Shown piece by piece: positions 49,785 to 59,267 of a stretch of 64,000 nucleotides of DNA; positions within the stretch are counted from its first letter, which is position 1, and every line of letters starts with the position of its first letter. The DNA is from Testudinibacter aquarius. Its GTDB lineage: Bacteria > Pseudomonadota > Gammaproteobacteria > Enterobacterales > Pasteurellaceae. The notes below the pieces were generated by a model that made no database searches, had not been told where the DNA came from, and saw only the letters and a list, made by a program, of their open reading frames with translations. A program made the translations under genes and the position numbers. The stretch covers positions 301,026 through 365,025 of the forward strand of contig NZ_SMCP01000002.1 in the NCBI RefSeq assembly GCF_004342725.1. The letters run 5' to 3'.

Positions 49785-50428
49785 AAAATATTTATTATGA
49801 ATTAGTAAAAAGTCATTTACCTCTAGTTGCTATTTTAAGAGGAATAAAAACCGAAGAAGCCATAGAGTATGTGTCAAAATTAATTGAATTAGGTTATTTT
49901 TTTATAGAAGTTCCGTTAAATAGCCCAAATGCGTTACAAACGATAAAAATATTGAGTAATAAATTTGGTTCATATTGTTGTATTGGTGCTGGAACAGTGA
50001 CTAATTTAGCGTTATTAATAGGCGCATTAAATAGTGGTGCACAATTAATAGTTACTCCAAATGTTAATCTGCAAGTGATTCAAGAAGCCAATAAAAATGA
50101 CTGTGTTTTATTTACTGGTGTAATGACGCCTAGTGAAGCTTTTTCTGCTATAGATGCCGGTGCAAAAATACTTAAATTTTTTCCTGCGGATGTTTTAGGT
50201 TTTAATGGTTTTAAAGCAATAAAAAGTATTCTTCCTCCGGATATTCTTTGTTTTCCTGTTGGTGGAATTACAGCAGATTCAGAAAAAATCAATAAATATG
50301 TTGAATTAGGCGTAAATGGTTTTGGTTTGGGGAATTCTTTATATTATCCGGGTATAGAGTTGCATGATTTTATTAATGGTGCTAAAGAATTTGTTGATAT
50401 ATGGAATTCTGTTAAGAGATTAACTTAA
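49781..50428 (+). CDS. dgoA: 2-dehydro-3-deoxy-6-phosphogalactonate aldolase
   Basis: Cleaves KDPGal to pyruvate and glyceraldehyde 3-phosphate. The ATG at 49781 overlaps the dgoK stop (ATGA) and gives 215 residues; a TTG two codons earlier is less likely. The class I aldolase features are the general base Glu43 (FIEVPLNSP), PNVN near 93 and the Schiff-base Lys132 in AKILKFFPAD. It is a single-domain aldolase, not fused to dgoD. Confidence 0.93.
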   Translation: MKNIYYELVKSHLPLVAILRGIKTEEAIEYVSKLIELGYFFIEVPLNSPNALQTIKILSNKFGSYCCIGAGTVTNLALLIGALNSGAQLIVTPNVNLQVIQEANKNDCVLFTGVMTPSEAFSAIDAGAKILKFFPADVLGFNGFKAIKSILPPDILCFPVGGITADSEKINKYVELGVNGFGLGNSLYYPGIELHDFINGAKEFVDIWNSVKRLT

Positions 50429-50445
50429 TAAAAGAGAGTGAATAA

Positions 50446-51594
50446 ATGAAAATTATAGGATATGAAACTTTTATTGTTCCACCTCGTTGGGGATTTTTAA
50501 AAATTATTACAGATAGTGGTGTTGTTGGTTGGGGAGAGCCTTGTTTAGAAGGTAGAACGCATACTGTTCATTGTTGTGTTAATGAATTAATGGAATATCT
50601 AATTGGTAAAGATCCAAGAAATATAGAAGAGCATTGGAACGTATTATATCGCTCCTCATTTTATCGCGGCGGCCCGATTATGATGAGTGCTTTAGCCGGG
50701 ATTGATCAAGCATTATGGGATATTAAGGGGAAACTATTGAATGCGCCGGTTTATCAATTGTTGGGTGGAAAATGTCGAGACCGTATCAGAATGTATTCTT
50801 GGATTGGCGGTGATAGACCCGATGATGTAGCGCGGATGGCAAAAGAAAGGCAGGAGTCTGGCTTTACGGCGATCAAGATGAATGCAACTGAAGAGCTTAA
50901 TTTTATTGATGATTATTCAAAAATAGATGCTGTTATTGCCAGAGTACAAGCTATTCGTGATGTTGTTGGTAAAGATTTTGGTATTGGAGTGGATTTTCAC
51001 GGAAGAGTACATAAGGCAATGGCAAAAGTGTTAATGAAAGAATTGGCACCTTTTGGTTTGATGTTTGTAGAAGAACCTGTTTTGGCTGAGCATCTCGATG
51101 CTATACATGAAATTGCACAATACGGTGCGATACCTATTGCAACTGGGGAAAGGATGTATTCTAGATGGGAATTTAAGACCTTGTTAGCCAAAGGAGGAGT
51201 GGATATTTTACAACCGGATGTTTCTCATTGTGGCGGAATTAGTGAAATAAGAAAAATTGCAACGATGGCTGAAGCTTATGATGTAGCGCTTGCGCCACAT
51301 TGCCCTTTGGGGCCTATTGCTTTAGCTTCTTCATTACATATCGACACCGTTTGTCTTAATGCCGTAATTCAGGAACAGAGCGTTGGAATTCATTATAACC
51401 AGCAAAATGATGTTCTTGATTATATGCATAATAAAGATATTTTTAATTTTAAAGATGGATATTGTGAGCTTTTAAATGGGCCTGGATTAGGTGTTGATAT
51501 CAATGAACAATTTATGAAACAACAAAATAAAATATCGCCAAAATGGAGAAATCCAATTTGGAGGAATAAAGATGGATCATTTGCTGAATGGTAA
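50446..51594 (+). CDS. dgoD: D-galactonate dehydratase
   Basis: Dehydrates D-galactonate to 2-keto-3-deoxygalactonate, the first step of the pathway. The 382-residue protein has the same length as E. coli DgoD. It is a mandelate racemase subgroup enolase with metal ligands Asp183, Glu209 and Glu235 (VDFHGR, FVEEP, ATGERMYSR) and catalytic His185 and His285. It starts 17 bases after dgoA with an AGAGAG-type ribosome binding site. Confidence 0.95.
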   Translation: MKIIGYETFIVPPRWGFLKIITDSGVVGWGEPCLEGRTHTVHCCVNELMEYLIGKDPRNIEEHWNVLYRSSFYRGGPIMMSALAGIDQALWDIKGKLLNAPVYQLLGGKCRDRIRMYSWIGGDRPDDVARMAKERQESGFTAIKMNATEELNFIDDYSKIDAVIARVQAIRDVVGKDFGIGVDFHGRVHKAMAKVLMKELAPFGLMFVEEPVLAEHLDAIHEIAQYGAIPIATGERMYSRWEFKTLLAKGGVDILQPDVSHCGGISEIRKIATMAEAYDVALAPHCPLGPIALASSLHIDTVCLNAVIQEQSVGIHYNQQNDVLDYMHNKDIFNFKDGYCELLNGPGLGVDINEQFMKQQNKISPKWRNPIWRNKDGSFAEW

Positions 51595-51674
51595 TAAATA
51601 GCTTTACCCAAGATTATTTAATGGCTTTTAATTAAATAATTAATCTACAAATCTAACTAAAAAGGAATAGTAAT

Positions 51675-52682
51675 ATGAAACTACTTAAAACATTAATAAC
51701 CTGTTCAATATTAGCGTTCTCAGCAAGTTCGGGTGCAGCTACCTATAATTGGAATTTTCAATCTTCAGATCAACCGGGTGATGATGCTTTTAAATTTCAG
51801 CAACAATGGGCAAAAGATGTTGAAGAATTATCTGATGGTAAAATTCATATAAATGTATTAGGTGCTGGTGCGGTTGTAGAACATAACCAAACGCTAGAGT
51901 CTATTGGAATGAATATCCTACAAGGTGATTTTACTGATCCTTCCTATTTTTCAGGTAAAGACCCGGCATTTGCGCTATATGGTAATTTAATTGGTGCTTG
52001 GAATGATCCGAAAGATCTTGTTGATTTTATTTATAATGGTGGTGGGTTTGATGTTGCGAATGAATTGTTAAATAAATATGGTGTTGAGCTTTTAGCTGTC
52101 AGTACTGTCGGTGTGGAATCTTTAGTGGCAAAAAAACCAATCCATAACATTGAAGAGCTACAAGGTGTTAAGGTAAGGGCTCCAGAGGGATTAGTACAGG
52201 TATTATTTAAGAATTTAGGTGCATCTCCAGTAAATTTGCCGGGATCAGAGGTTTATACATCACTGGAAAAAGGGGTTATTGATGCATCAGATTATTCTAT
52301 TTTTGCTAGAAATGAGGCAAATGGGATGAATGATATTGCCAAATATCCAATTCATCCTGGCTGGCACTCTATGCCGATAAATCAAGTGACATTGAATAAA
52401 AAAGTGTACGATGCTTTACCACAAGATCTAAAAGAAGTATTAAATCAAGCTGGTAGAAATTATGCGAATGGCTTCTTAGAGCTTCATCAGAAATTAGATG
52501 CAGAAGCTGTAAAAAATATTAAATCCGGAATTACGATTATTGAATGGAAGCCTGAAGAGGTTCAAAAAGTCAGAGAAATTGCGACAAAAATGTGGCCTGA
52601 ATGGGCAACTAAATCACCAATGTCTCAGAAATATTATGATACAGTGATGAAATATTTAAAAAGTAAAGGCATGATTCAATAA
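51675..52682 (+). CDS. TRAP transporter solute-binding protein (DctP family)
   Basis: This periplasmic receptor of a tripartite ATP-independent transporter has 335 residues with a signal peptide ending near SSGAA (residue 22). The conserved carboxylate-binding Arg lies in GVKVRAPEG near 169. Together with the next two genes and dgoKAD, the substrate is inferred to be D-galactonate. A GGAAT-type ribosome binding site precedes the ATG. A hairpin terminator follows the stop, probably setting a high ratio of receptor to membrane subunits. Confidence 0.88.
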   Translation: MKLLKTLITCSILAFSASSGAATYNWNFQSSDQPGDDAFKFQQQWAKDVEELSDGKIHINVLGAGAVVEHNQTLESIGMNILQGDFTDPSYFSGKDPAFALYGNLIGAWNDPKDLVDFIYNGGGFDVANELLNKYGVELLAVSTVGVESLVAKKPIHNIEELQGVKVRAPEGLVQVLFKNLGASPVNLPGSEVYTSLEKGVIDASDYSIFARNEANGMNDIAKYPIHPGWHSMPINQVTLNKKVYDALPQDLKEVLNQAGRNYANGFLELHQKLDAEAVKNIKSGITIIEWKPEEVQKVREIATKMWPEWATKSPMSQKYYDTVMKYLKSKGMIQ

Positions 52683-52690
52683 AATCAATG

Positions 52691-52723
52691 ACCAGAGGTT
52701 ATATAAATAATCTCTGGTTTTTT
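52691..52723 (+). terminator. Intra-operon terminator/attenuator after the TRAP receptor gene
   Basis: ACCAGAG pairs with CTCTGGT, with partial extension of the stem, and is followed by TTTTTT. It lies between the receptor gene and the small membrane subunit gene, which starts at 52740. Confidence 0.75.
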
Positions 52724-52739
52724 ATAGGCGGTATTTGTT

Positions 52740-53279
52740 ATGAAAATAGAAGAAGAAAATTTATCTAAACATAATTTAACATTAATTGATAAATGGGTTG
52801 AGATAATTGGTGGAAAGTTATCTTATTTATATTTCTTTATCGTTTTTATTTCATTTTATGAAATTATAGCGCGGTATTTGTTTAATAATCCTACTGATTG
52901 GGTTCATGAAAGTAGTATTGCATTAGCTGGATTTTTGATGATTTATGCAGGTCTATTTTCTTATGGTCGAAATAAACATATCAAAGTTCCGATATTATTA
53001 AATAAAGTTTCACCTAAATTAAAAAATATCTTAGAAATGTTTGCTAATATAATTACTCTTATTTATCTAGGTCTATTAAGTTATGCAAGTTATTTTATCG
53101 CTAAATCAGCAGCATTTTCTCCTTCCGGCGATTTAATGTTAGAGCGATCAGGATCTGCTTGGAACCCACCTTTCGCTGGATTGCTAAAAGTTTCTCTTTT
53201 TATATTGTTTATAATTTTTTTTATTCAAGTGATTTGTAAGTTACAAAAACATTTCCACTATTACAATAAGGGAGAATAA
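52740..53279 (+). CDS. TRAP transporter small permease (DctQ family)
   Basis: The 179-residue protein has four membrane segments, the usual size and topology of DctQ. The stretch NNPTDWVHESSIALAGFLMIYAGLFSYGRNKHIKV is characteristic. The next gene starts one base after its stop (53281). It forms the membrane complex with the DctM subunit. Confidence 0.88.
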   Translation: MKIEEENLSKHNLTLIDKWVEIIGGKLSYLYFFIVFISFYEIIARYLFNNPTDWVHESSIALAGFLMIYAGLFSYGRNKHIKVPILLNKVSPKLKNILEMFANIITLIYLGLLSYASYFIAKSAAFSPSGDLMLERSGSAWNPPFAGLLKVSLFILFIIFFIQVICKLQKHFHYYNKGE

Positions 53280-53280
53280 T

Positions 53281-54609
53281 ATGTTTGGCTTTAGTGAGAT
53301 GGGGATCGAACTTGTCACGACACTGATATTTATTGTTATGTGTTTATTATTAGTTATTGGTATTCCCTTAGCGTTTTTAACCGGATTAATAGCAACACTT
53401 CTTGCGGTAGGTTGGTTTTCTCCCGATATTCTTCCGATGATCGTAAATCGTGTTTACGGGTTTATGACAAGCTATTCATTATTAGCAGTGCCTATGTTTG
53501 TACTAATGGCCTCTCTACTAGATAAAACCGGAATTGCTAAAGATCTATATAATGCAATGTGGTTAACAACTAGGAAATTTCGTACTGGCGTTGCCTTACA
53601 AACAGTATTAATCGGTGTATTCTTAGCTGCAATGTCAGGGATTATCGGTGGAGAAACAGTATTACTGGGACTATTGGCTTTACCACAGATGTTAAGACTG
53701 GGTTATGATAAAAATCTAGCAATTGGTACTGTTGTAGCCAGTGGAGCATTGGGTACAATGGTTCCTCCAAGTATTGTATTGATTATTTATGGGTTGGTTG
53801 CTTCGGTTTCGATTGGGGATTTATTTACTGCCAGCTTCATTCCTGCTTTTATGTTAGCTGCAATGTATATTTTATATATTATTATTCGCGGTAAATTAAA
53901 CCCTGCGATGCTACCTGATATTCCTGATGAGGAAAGAAATCGACCTATTTCTAAAGAGGAACGTAAAAAAGCCCGCATTGATATTGCATTACCTGCCATG
54001 ATAGCGTTATTAGTGTTGGGTAGTATTTACGGAGGAATTGCTTCAGTCACTGAGGCTGCTGCTGTAGGCGTAATAGCAGTGCTCTTAGTTTCTATCTATC
54101 GGAAAGAGCTTAATTTAACTATTGTTAAGGAAGCTTCATATACCACTATGCAGACTTGTGGCATGATTATGTGGATTGGTATAGGCGCTTATATCTTAGT
54201 TGGCGTATATAATTTAGTTGGAGGTAACCATTTTGTTGAGTCATTGCTTGTAGGTTCGGGCTTACCGCCAATTGGAATTATTCTGATTATGATGTTGATT
54301 CTTTTTGTATTAGGGTTATTTTTAGATTGGATTGGGATCGCAATGTTAACTATGCCAATTTTTGTTCCAATTGTGCAGAATCTAGGCTTCGATCCGATTT
54401 GGTTTGGTGTTTTATTTTGTGTCAATATGCAAGTTTCTTTTTTGTCTCCACCTTTTGGTCCCGCTGCTTTTTACCTACATAGCGTAGCACCGGAAGGAAT
54501 TGAATTAGTTGATATATTTAAATCAGTTTTACCGTTTATTTTAATTCAAATCATACTATTAACGCTATTGATTGTTTTTCCTGATATTGCACTTTTTTTA
54601 GTAAAATAA
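53281..54609 (+). CDS. TRAP transporter large permease (DctM family)
   Basis: The 442-residue, ~12-helix subunit performs Na+-driven transport with the DctQ subunit. Family motifs include MSGIIGGETVLLGLLALPQM and GALGTMVPPSIVLIIYG near 155-172, SVTEAAAVGV near 256, and LFLDWIGIAMLTMPIFVPI near 345. It is the last gene of the operon, followed by a terminator. Confidence 0.93.
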   Translation: MFGFSEMGIELVTTLIFIVMCLLLVIGIPLAFLTGLIATLLAVGWFSPDILPMIVNRVYGFMTSYSLLAVPMFVLMASLLDKTGIAKDLYNAMWLTTRKFRTGVALQTVLIGVFLAAMSGIIGGETVLLGLLALPQMLRLGYDKNLAIGTVVASGALGTMVPPSIVLIIYGLVASVSIGDLFTASFIPAFMLAAMYILYIIIRGKLNPAMLPDIPDEERNRPISKEERKKARIDIALPAMIALLVLGSIYGGIASVTEAAAVGVIAVLLVSIYRKELNLTIVKEASYTTMQTCGMIMWIGIGAYILVGVYNLVGGNHFVESLLVGSGLPPIGIILIMMLILFVLGLFLDWIGIAMLTMPIFVPIVQNLGFDPIWFGVLFCVNMQVSFLSPPFGPAAFYLHSVAPEGIELVDIFKSVLPFILIQIILLTLLIVFPDIALFLVK

Positions 54610-54616
54610 ATTAATA

Positions 54617-54656
54617 AATAACACGGTATTAAAATTTACTACCGTGTTATTCATTT
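54617..54656 (+). terminator. Terminator of the galactonate operon
   Basis: AATAACACGGTA pairs perfectly with TACCGTGTTATT, followed by CATTTTT. It lies directly after the DctM gene. Confidence 0.85.
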
Positions 54657-54748
54657 TTACGATCCCGCTTCCAAAAATAATCCTAAAGTCGTTTAAAGTG
54701 CGGTAGTTGTTGCGATGATAAAGCTCTTTAATCTTATAGCTGATCATT

Positions 54749-55900
54749 ATGTCGTTAAACATACCGTTAGAATTGTTACTGCGTCTTAACCAAATTCCAA
54801 ATTTTGGTTCAAGTGCGGTATTGCGCTTGCTTAAACAGGTTTCGGTGCAACAGTTGTTGGAATACGGGGCGGTAGAGTGGGCGCATTTAGGGTTGGATTC
54901 GCGTCAGATTCAACGCTGGTTGCAGCCGAAAAAAGAGTATATCGATCCGGTGTTGGCGTGGCAGGCGCAAAGTGCGGTCAATCAGGTGATCACAATTTTT
55001 GACGCTGACTATCCTTTTTTGCTGAAACAAATAGTCTCGGCACCGTTGATTATTTATCTGCAAGGCGATCGCAACTTATTGCACCAGCGACAAATTGCGA
55101 TGGTCGGCAGCCGTGATTGTTCGGATTATGGCGAATATTGGAGCCGCTATTTTGCTACGCAATTGAGCCTGCAAGGCTATGTGATTACCAGTGGCATGGC
55201 GTTAGGGATAGATAGCTACAGCCACCGCGCAGCGCTGGAAAGCGGCGGTAAAACGATTGCAGTACTGGGTAGTGGCTTGAATCGGATCTACCCAAAACGT
55301 AACCAGTCATTGGCACAGCAGATTATCGAACAAGGCGCGCTGGTTTCGGAATTTATCCCTAATCAAGCGCCGTTGCCGGAGAATTTCCCTCGTCGTAATC
55401 GGATTATCAGTGGCTTGAGTTTGGGTACGTTGGTGGTTGAAGCCGATGTAAAGAGCGGTTCGCTGATCACCGCACGTTATGCTTTGGAACAAAATCGTGA
55501 GGTGTTTGCCCTGCCGGGGGCGGTTCAGAACCGATTTAGCCGTGGCTGCCACAGCCTGATTAAACAGGGCGCTTTGCTGGTGGAAAGTTATCAGGATATT
55601 TTGGAAAATTTATCCGCTTATCCATCACAATCCGAAATGTTAACACCTATTCACCCAGTTGTGCCTGACACAGCAAAAATTAAACCATCACTAATACAGC
55701 CGGTGCAACAACTTACAAAAAATGAGAAAAGTGCGGTGGCCTATCCCGAACTGTACCGTCATATTGGCTATCAAGCAATTAGCGCCGATGATTTGGCAAC
55801 TGCACTTAATTTGCCGATTTCGGAGGTTCTTTCGCAACTGTTGGAGTTGGAGCTGGAGGGGGCAATTTGTACGGTCAGCGGTGGTTATTGTCGTTGTTAG
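54749..55900 (+). CDS. dprA: DNA processing protein DprA
   Basis: DprA loads RecA on incoming single-stranded DNA during natural transformation. The 383-residue protein has an N-terminal SAM-like domain, the Rossmann core (MVGSRDCSDYGEYW near 116, GSGLNRIYPKRN near 173, FPRRNRIISGLS near 213) and a C-terminal winged helix (about 325-383). Its presence fits the dense uptake signals, which include copies within this gene. The first uptake signals after the galactonate block occur here. Confidence 0.96.
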   Translation: MSLNIPLELLLRLNQIPNFGSSAVLRLLKQVSVQQLLEYGAVEWAHLGLDSRQIQRWLQPKKEYIDPVLAWQAQSAVNQVITIFDADYPFLLKQIVSAPLIIYLQGDRNLLHQRQIAMVGSRDCSDYGEYWSRYFATQLSLQGYVITSGMALGIDSYSHRAALESGGKTIAVLGSGLNRIYPKRNQSLAQQIIEQGALVSEFIPNQAPLPENFPRRNRIISGLSLGTLVVEADVKSGSLITARYALEQNREVFALPGAVQNRFSRGCHSLIKQGALLVESYQDILENLSAYPSQSEMLTPIHPVVPDTAKIKPSLIQPVQQLTKNEKSAVAYPELYRHIGYQAISADDLATALNLPISEVLSQLLELELEGAICTVSGGYCRC

Positions 55901-55958
55901 AAATACGTTGTTTTGTGTGTGTTAGTGTGTAAAATTAAAAATTGAATTAGGTAGGATT

Positions 55959-56141
55959 ATGCGATCAAGTGATCTCATCAAGGAACTTAAGGCAAACGGT
56001 TGTGAGTTTATTCGGCATGGAAAAGGCGATCACCAAATTTGGTATTCTGCGAAAACCAATAGACGATTTTCTGTACCTCATCCCAAGACTGATTTGCCGA
56101 TCGGTACATTAAAATCGATTAAAAGATCAGCAGGAATTTAA
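55959..56141 (+). CDS. hicA: HicA-type toxin (mRNA interferase)
   Basis: HicA toxins bind and cleave mRNA. The 60-residue protein has the dsRBD-like fold sequence, starting SSDLIKELKANGCEFIRHGKGDHQIW with the catalytic His25, and ending in the usual GTLKSIKRSAGI. It precedes the hicB antitoxin gene by 24 bases, the standard order. It lies between dprA and yrdD. Confidence 0.92.
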   Translation: MRSSDLIKELKANGCEFIRHGKGDHQIWYSAKTNRRFSVPHPKTDLPIGTLKSIKRSAGI

Positions 56142-56165
56142 TCCCATATTTTAGGAGAAGAAGAG

Positions 56166-56603
56166 ATGTTATTTACCGTTGGGGTCGAATACCCTAAAAA
56201 TGACAATGAGGCTTATGGAATGATAGTTCCGGCACTGTTTAATGAGCAGTATAGTTGCTTTAGTGCGGCTGATAGCGTTGAACTGATTCCTGAAATGGTG
56301 AAAGATGCGATTACAACGATTTTGGCGGATATGCTTGAAAGTGGTTTTGATGTGATGTCTATTCAAGATAACGGATTTATTGAATATCAAAAAGTAGTGG
56401 ATTTTGATCATATTGATACTTGGTTGCTGATTGATGTTGATGTCAGTGAATATATGGGGAAAAAACAGCGAATCAATATCAGCCTTCCGTCGTATTTGAT
56501 TAATCGGATCGACACTAAAGTTGGCGCTAGTGGTGGTCGCTATCGTGATCGCAGCCATTTTTTAGCGGTGGCATCACAACATGAATTAAGCGCGTCGTCT
56601 TAA
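56166..56603 (+). CDS. hicB: HicB-type antitoxin
   Basis: The 145-residue antitoxin has an N-terminal partial RNase H-like fold (about 1-80), which neutralises HicA, and a C-terminal ribbon-helix-helix segment (KKQRINISLPSYLINRIDTK near 100-119) that would bind the operon promoter. The ribosome binding site is AGGAGAAGAAG. It is a little longer than minimal HicB proteins because of the DNA-binding tail. Confidence 0.92.
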   Translation: MLFTVGVEYPKNDNEAYGMIVPALFNEQYSCFSAADSVELIPEMVKDAITTILADMLESGFDVMSIQDNGFIEYQKVVDFDHIDTWLLIDVDVSEYMGKKQRINISLPSYLINRIDTKVGASGGRYRDRSHFLAVASQHELSASS

Positions 56604-56675
56604 AATGGTTATCTTTTGCCGAGCAATCTGATTCGGGTTAAGATAGTGCTATTCATCACTATTATGGGTTAAACC

Positions 56676-57218
56676 ATGACTAAATCCCCGCTTTTTGAAG
56701 CCCCGCACCATACCGAGTTTTGTCCAAAGTGCGGTGCGCCGTTGCAATTGAAACAAGGAAAAAAGGGGCTGTTTTTAGGCTGTTCGGCGTATCCTGCTTG
56801 TGATTATTTAAAACCGCTGCAAACAAGCGAGGCCAAAATTTTGAAGGTTTTACCGCAGGCTTGCCCGCAGTGTGGGCATTCATTGGTATTGCGACAAGGG
56901 CATTACGGCATGTTTATCGGTTGTAGCCATTTTCCTGAGTGTCATTATATTGCACATGAGCAAACTGAAACCAACGAGGCTCAGCAGCAGTCGATTCCTT
57001 GTCCGGTTTGTGGTAAAGGACATTTACTGGCTCGGCGCGGGCGGCAAGGAAAAACGTTTTATGGTTGTGATCAATTTCCGCGTTGTCGTTTTAATCTGCC
57101 ACATAAACCGGAAACACAGCCTTGTCCAAAGTGCGGTTATGGTCTATCGTTCCAACAGCAAGATGGTCGTTACCAATGTTGCAATAAGGCCTGTCGCCAC
57201 CACTTTCAACGTGACTAG
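56676..57218 (+). CDS. yrdD: Topoisomerase-type C4 zinc-finger protein (YrdD-like)
   Basis: A 180-residue protein made of repeated CxxC...CxxxxxCxx zinc ribbons like those at the C-terminus of DNA topoisomerase I. Examples are FCPKCGAPLQLKQGKKGLFLGC near 15 and CPQCGHSLVLRQGHYGMFIGC near 63, with further units near 107 and 147. It has no topoisomerase catalytic domain. In E. coli the same gene precedes tsaC and aroE, as here. Its function is unknown; nucleic acid binding is likely. Confidence 0.88.
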   Translation: MTKSPLFEAPHHTEFCPKCGAPLQLKQGKKGLFLGCSAYPACDYLKPLQTSEAKILKVLPQACPQCGHSLVLRQGHYGMFIGCSHFPECHYIAHEQTETNEAQQQSIPCPVCGKGHLLARRGRQGKTFYGCDQFPRCRFNLPHKPETQPCPKCGYGLSFQQQDGRYQCCNKACRHHFQRD

Positions 57219-57221
57219 ATT

Positions 57222-57776
57222 ATGAATTATACCATTCCCCAATTAGCCAATTATATTAAACAACAACAGGTTATTGCGTATCCTACGGAAGCGGTTTTTG
57301 GTTTGGGCTGTGATCCGCGCAGTGAAAGTGCGGTGCTGAAATTGCTAGCATTAAAACAACGCCCGCTTGAAAAAGGGTTGATTTTGGTCGCACCGCACTT
57401 GGATTTGCTGCTGCCGTTTATCGATCAAAGCCGATTAAGCCACGAACATTGGCAACGCTTGCAAGCGGAATATGATCGCCCGATGACTTGGCTAGTACCG
57501 AAAAGTGCGCTTACACCCACTTTTTTAACTGGCGAATTTGACAGCATTGCGATTCGTTTGTGTCGTCATCCTGCGGTGACCGAACTTTGTGAAGCGACGC
57601 AAACAGCACTAACCTCAACCAGTGCAAACCTAAGTGGCATGCCGCCTTGCCGCACTGCTCAAGAGGTACGAGCGCAATTTGGCGTCGATTTTCCGGTGTT
57701 GCAAAGTGCGGTGGGTGGCGCGGAAAAACCATCGGAAATTCGAGATATTTTGACCAACCAACAGATTCGAGCATAA
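57222..57776 (+). CDS. tsaC: Threonylcarbamoyl-AMP synthase TsaC
   Basis: Makes threonylcarbamoyl-AMP from threonine, bicarbonate and ATP for t6A37 tRNA modification. The 184-residue Sua5/YciO/YrdC protein has [14 protein letters not shown] near 19-32, [14 protein letters not shown] near 44 and [14 protein letters not shown] near 132. It begins 3 bases after yrdD. Three uptake signals lie in the gene. Confidence 0.95.
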   Translation: MNYTIPQLANYIKQQQVIAYPTEAVFGLGCDPRSESAVLKLLALKQRPLEKGLILVAPHLDLLLPFIDQSRLSHEHWQRLQAEYDRPMTWLVPKSALTPTFLTGEFDSIAIRLCRHPAVTELCEATQTALTSTSANLSGMPPCRTAQEVRAQFGVDFPVLQSAVGGAEKPSEIRDILTNQQIRA

Positions 57777-57778
57777 AT

Positions 57779-58321
57779 ATGAGACAACAATTAACTGTCA
57801 GCCATGAGATTGAGCTGCAAGTCATTCAGGAAAGCGATGCTGAGTTAATTTTTGATGCTATCGACCATAACCGCACTTATTTAGGGCGATGGTTGCCATT
57901 TGTGGCATTGACTCGCGAAGTGGCTGATTCTTTGGCATTTATTGATTCGTTGCAACATAAAAAAGCTGAACAGGTGTTCAAAATAAACTATCGAGGTAAA
58001 TTTGGCGGCTTGATTGGATTTAATATGGTGGACAGTCATAATTTAAAACTGGAAATTGGTTATTGGCTGATCGAATCGTTGCAAAAAAACGGGATTATCA
58101 CGCGTTCGGTTGCAGCGCTGGTGGATTACGCATTCAGCGAATTAGCAATCAATCGAGTACAGATCAATTGTGCCGTGGCGAATGTCGCCAGCCAAAAAAT
58201 ACCACAACGGTTGGGATTTATTTTAGAAGGTGTCCAACGTGATGGAATTTTATTAACGAATGGTCATTTCGTTGATTGTGAAATTTACAGTATGTTAAAA
58301 CGAGAATGGAAAAGACTATAA
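57779..58321 (+). CDS. RimJ/RimL-like GNAT N-acetyltransferase
   Basis: The ATG at 57779, two bases after the tsaC stop, gives 180 residues. The longer frame beginning at 57647 lies wholly within tsaC and is not used. RimJ/RimL-type features are HNRTYLGRWLPFVA near 30, LEIGYWLIESLQKNGIITRSVAALVDYAF (acetyl-CoA motif) near 85-113, and a C-terminal RLGFILEGVQRDGI. It probably acetylates a ribosomal-protein-like N-terminus or a small amine; the exact substrate is unknown. It is inserted between tsaC and aroE, which are adjacent in E. coli. Confidence 0.88.
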   Translation: MRQQLTVSHEIELQVIQESDAELIFDAIDHNRTYLGRWLPFVALTREVADSLAFIDSLQHKKAEQVFKINYRGKFGGLIGFNMVDSHNLKLEIGYWLIESLQKNGIITRSVAALVDYAFSELAINRVQINCAVANVASQKIPQRLGFILEGVQRDGILLTNGHFVDCEIYSMLKREWKRL

Positions 58322-59131
<810 letters not shown>

Positions 59132-59159
59132 TCCAGATAGATTTTTGGTTATATTAATG

Positions 59160-59181
59160 TTACATAATGACGGTTATGTAA
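59160..59181. promoter_or_regulatory. 22-base inverted repeat upstream of abgT
   Basis: TTACATAA and TTATGTAA are perfect inverted arms around TGACGG, 87 bases before the abgT start and 29 bases after aroE. No T-run follows, so an operator is as likely as a terminator. I recognise no regulator for it. Confidence 0.35.
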
Positions 59182-59267
59182 ATATTTTCATAGTACAATC
59201 CCAGTGTATTAGATAGTTGTTATCTTTAATTTAAAGTATAAATTTAAAACATAGGGAGCATATCATT

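Noticed and set aside
57647..57778. N-terminal extension of the RimJ/RimL-like acetyltransferase
   Set aside because: It is entirely within tsaC in another frame and does not match the acetyltransferase fold; the ATG at 57779 is the better start.
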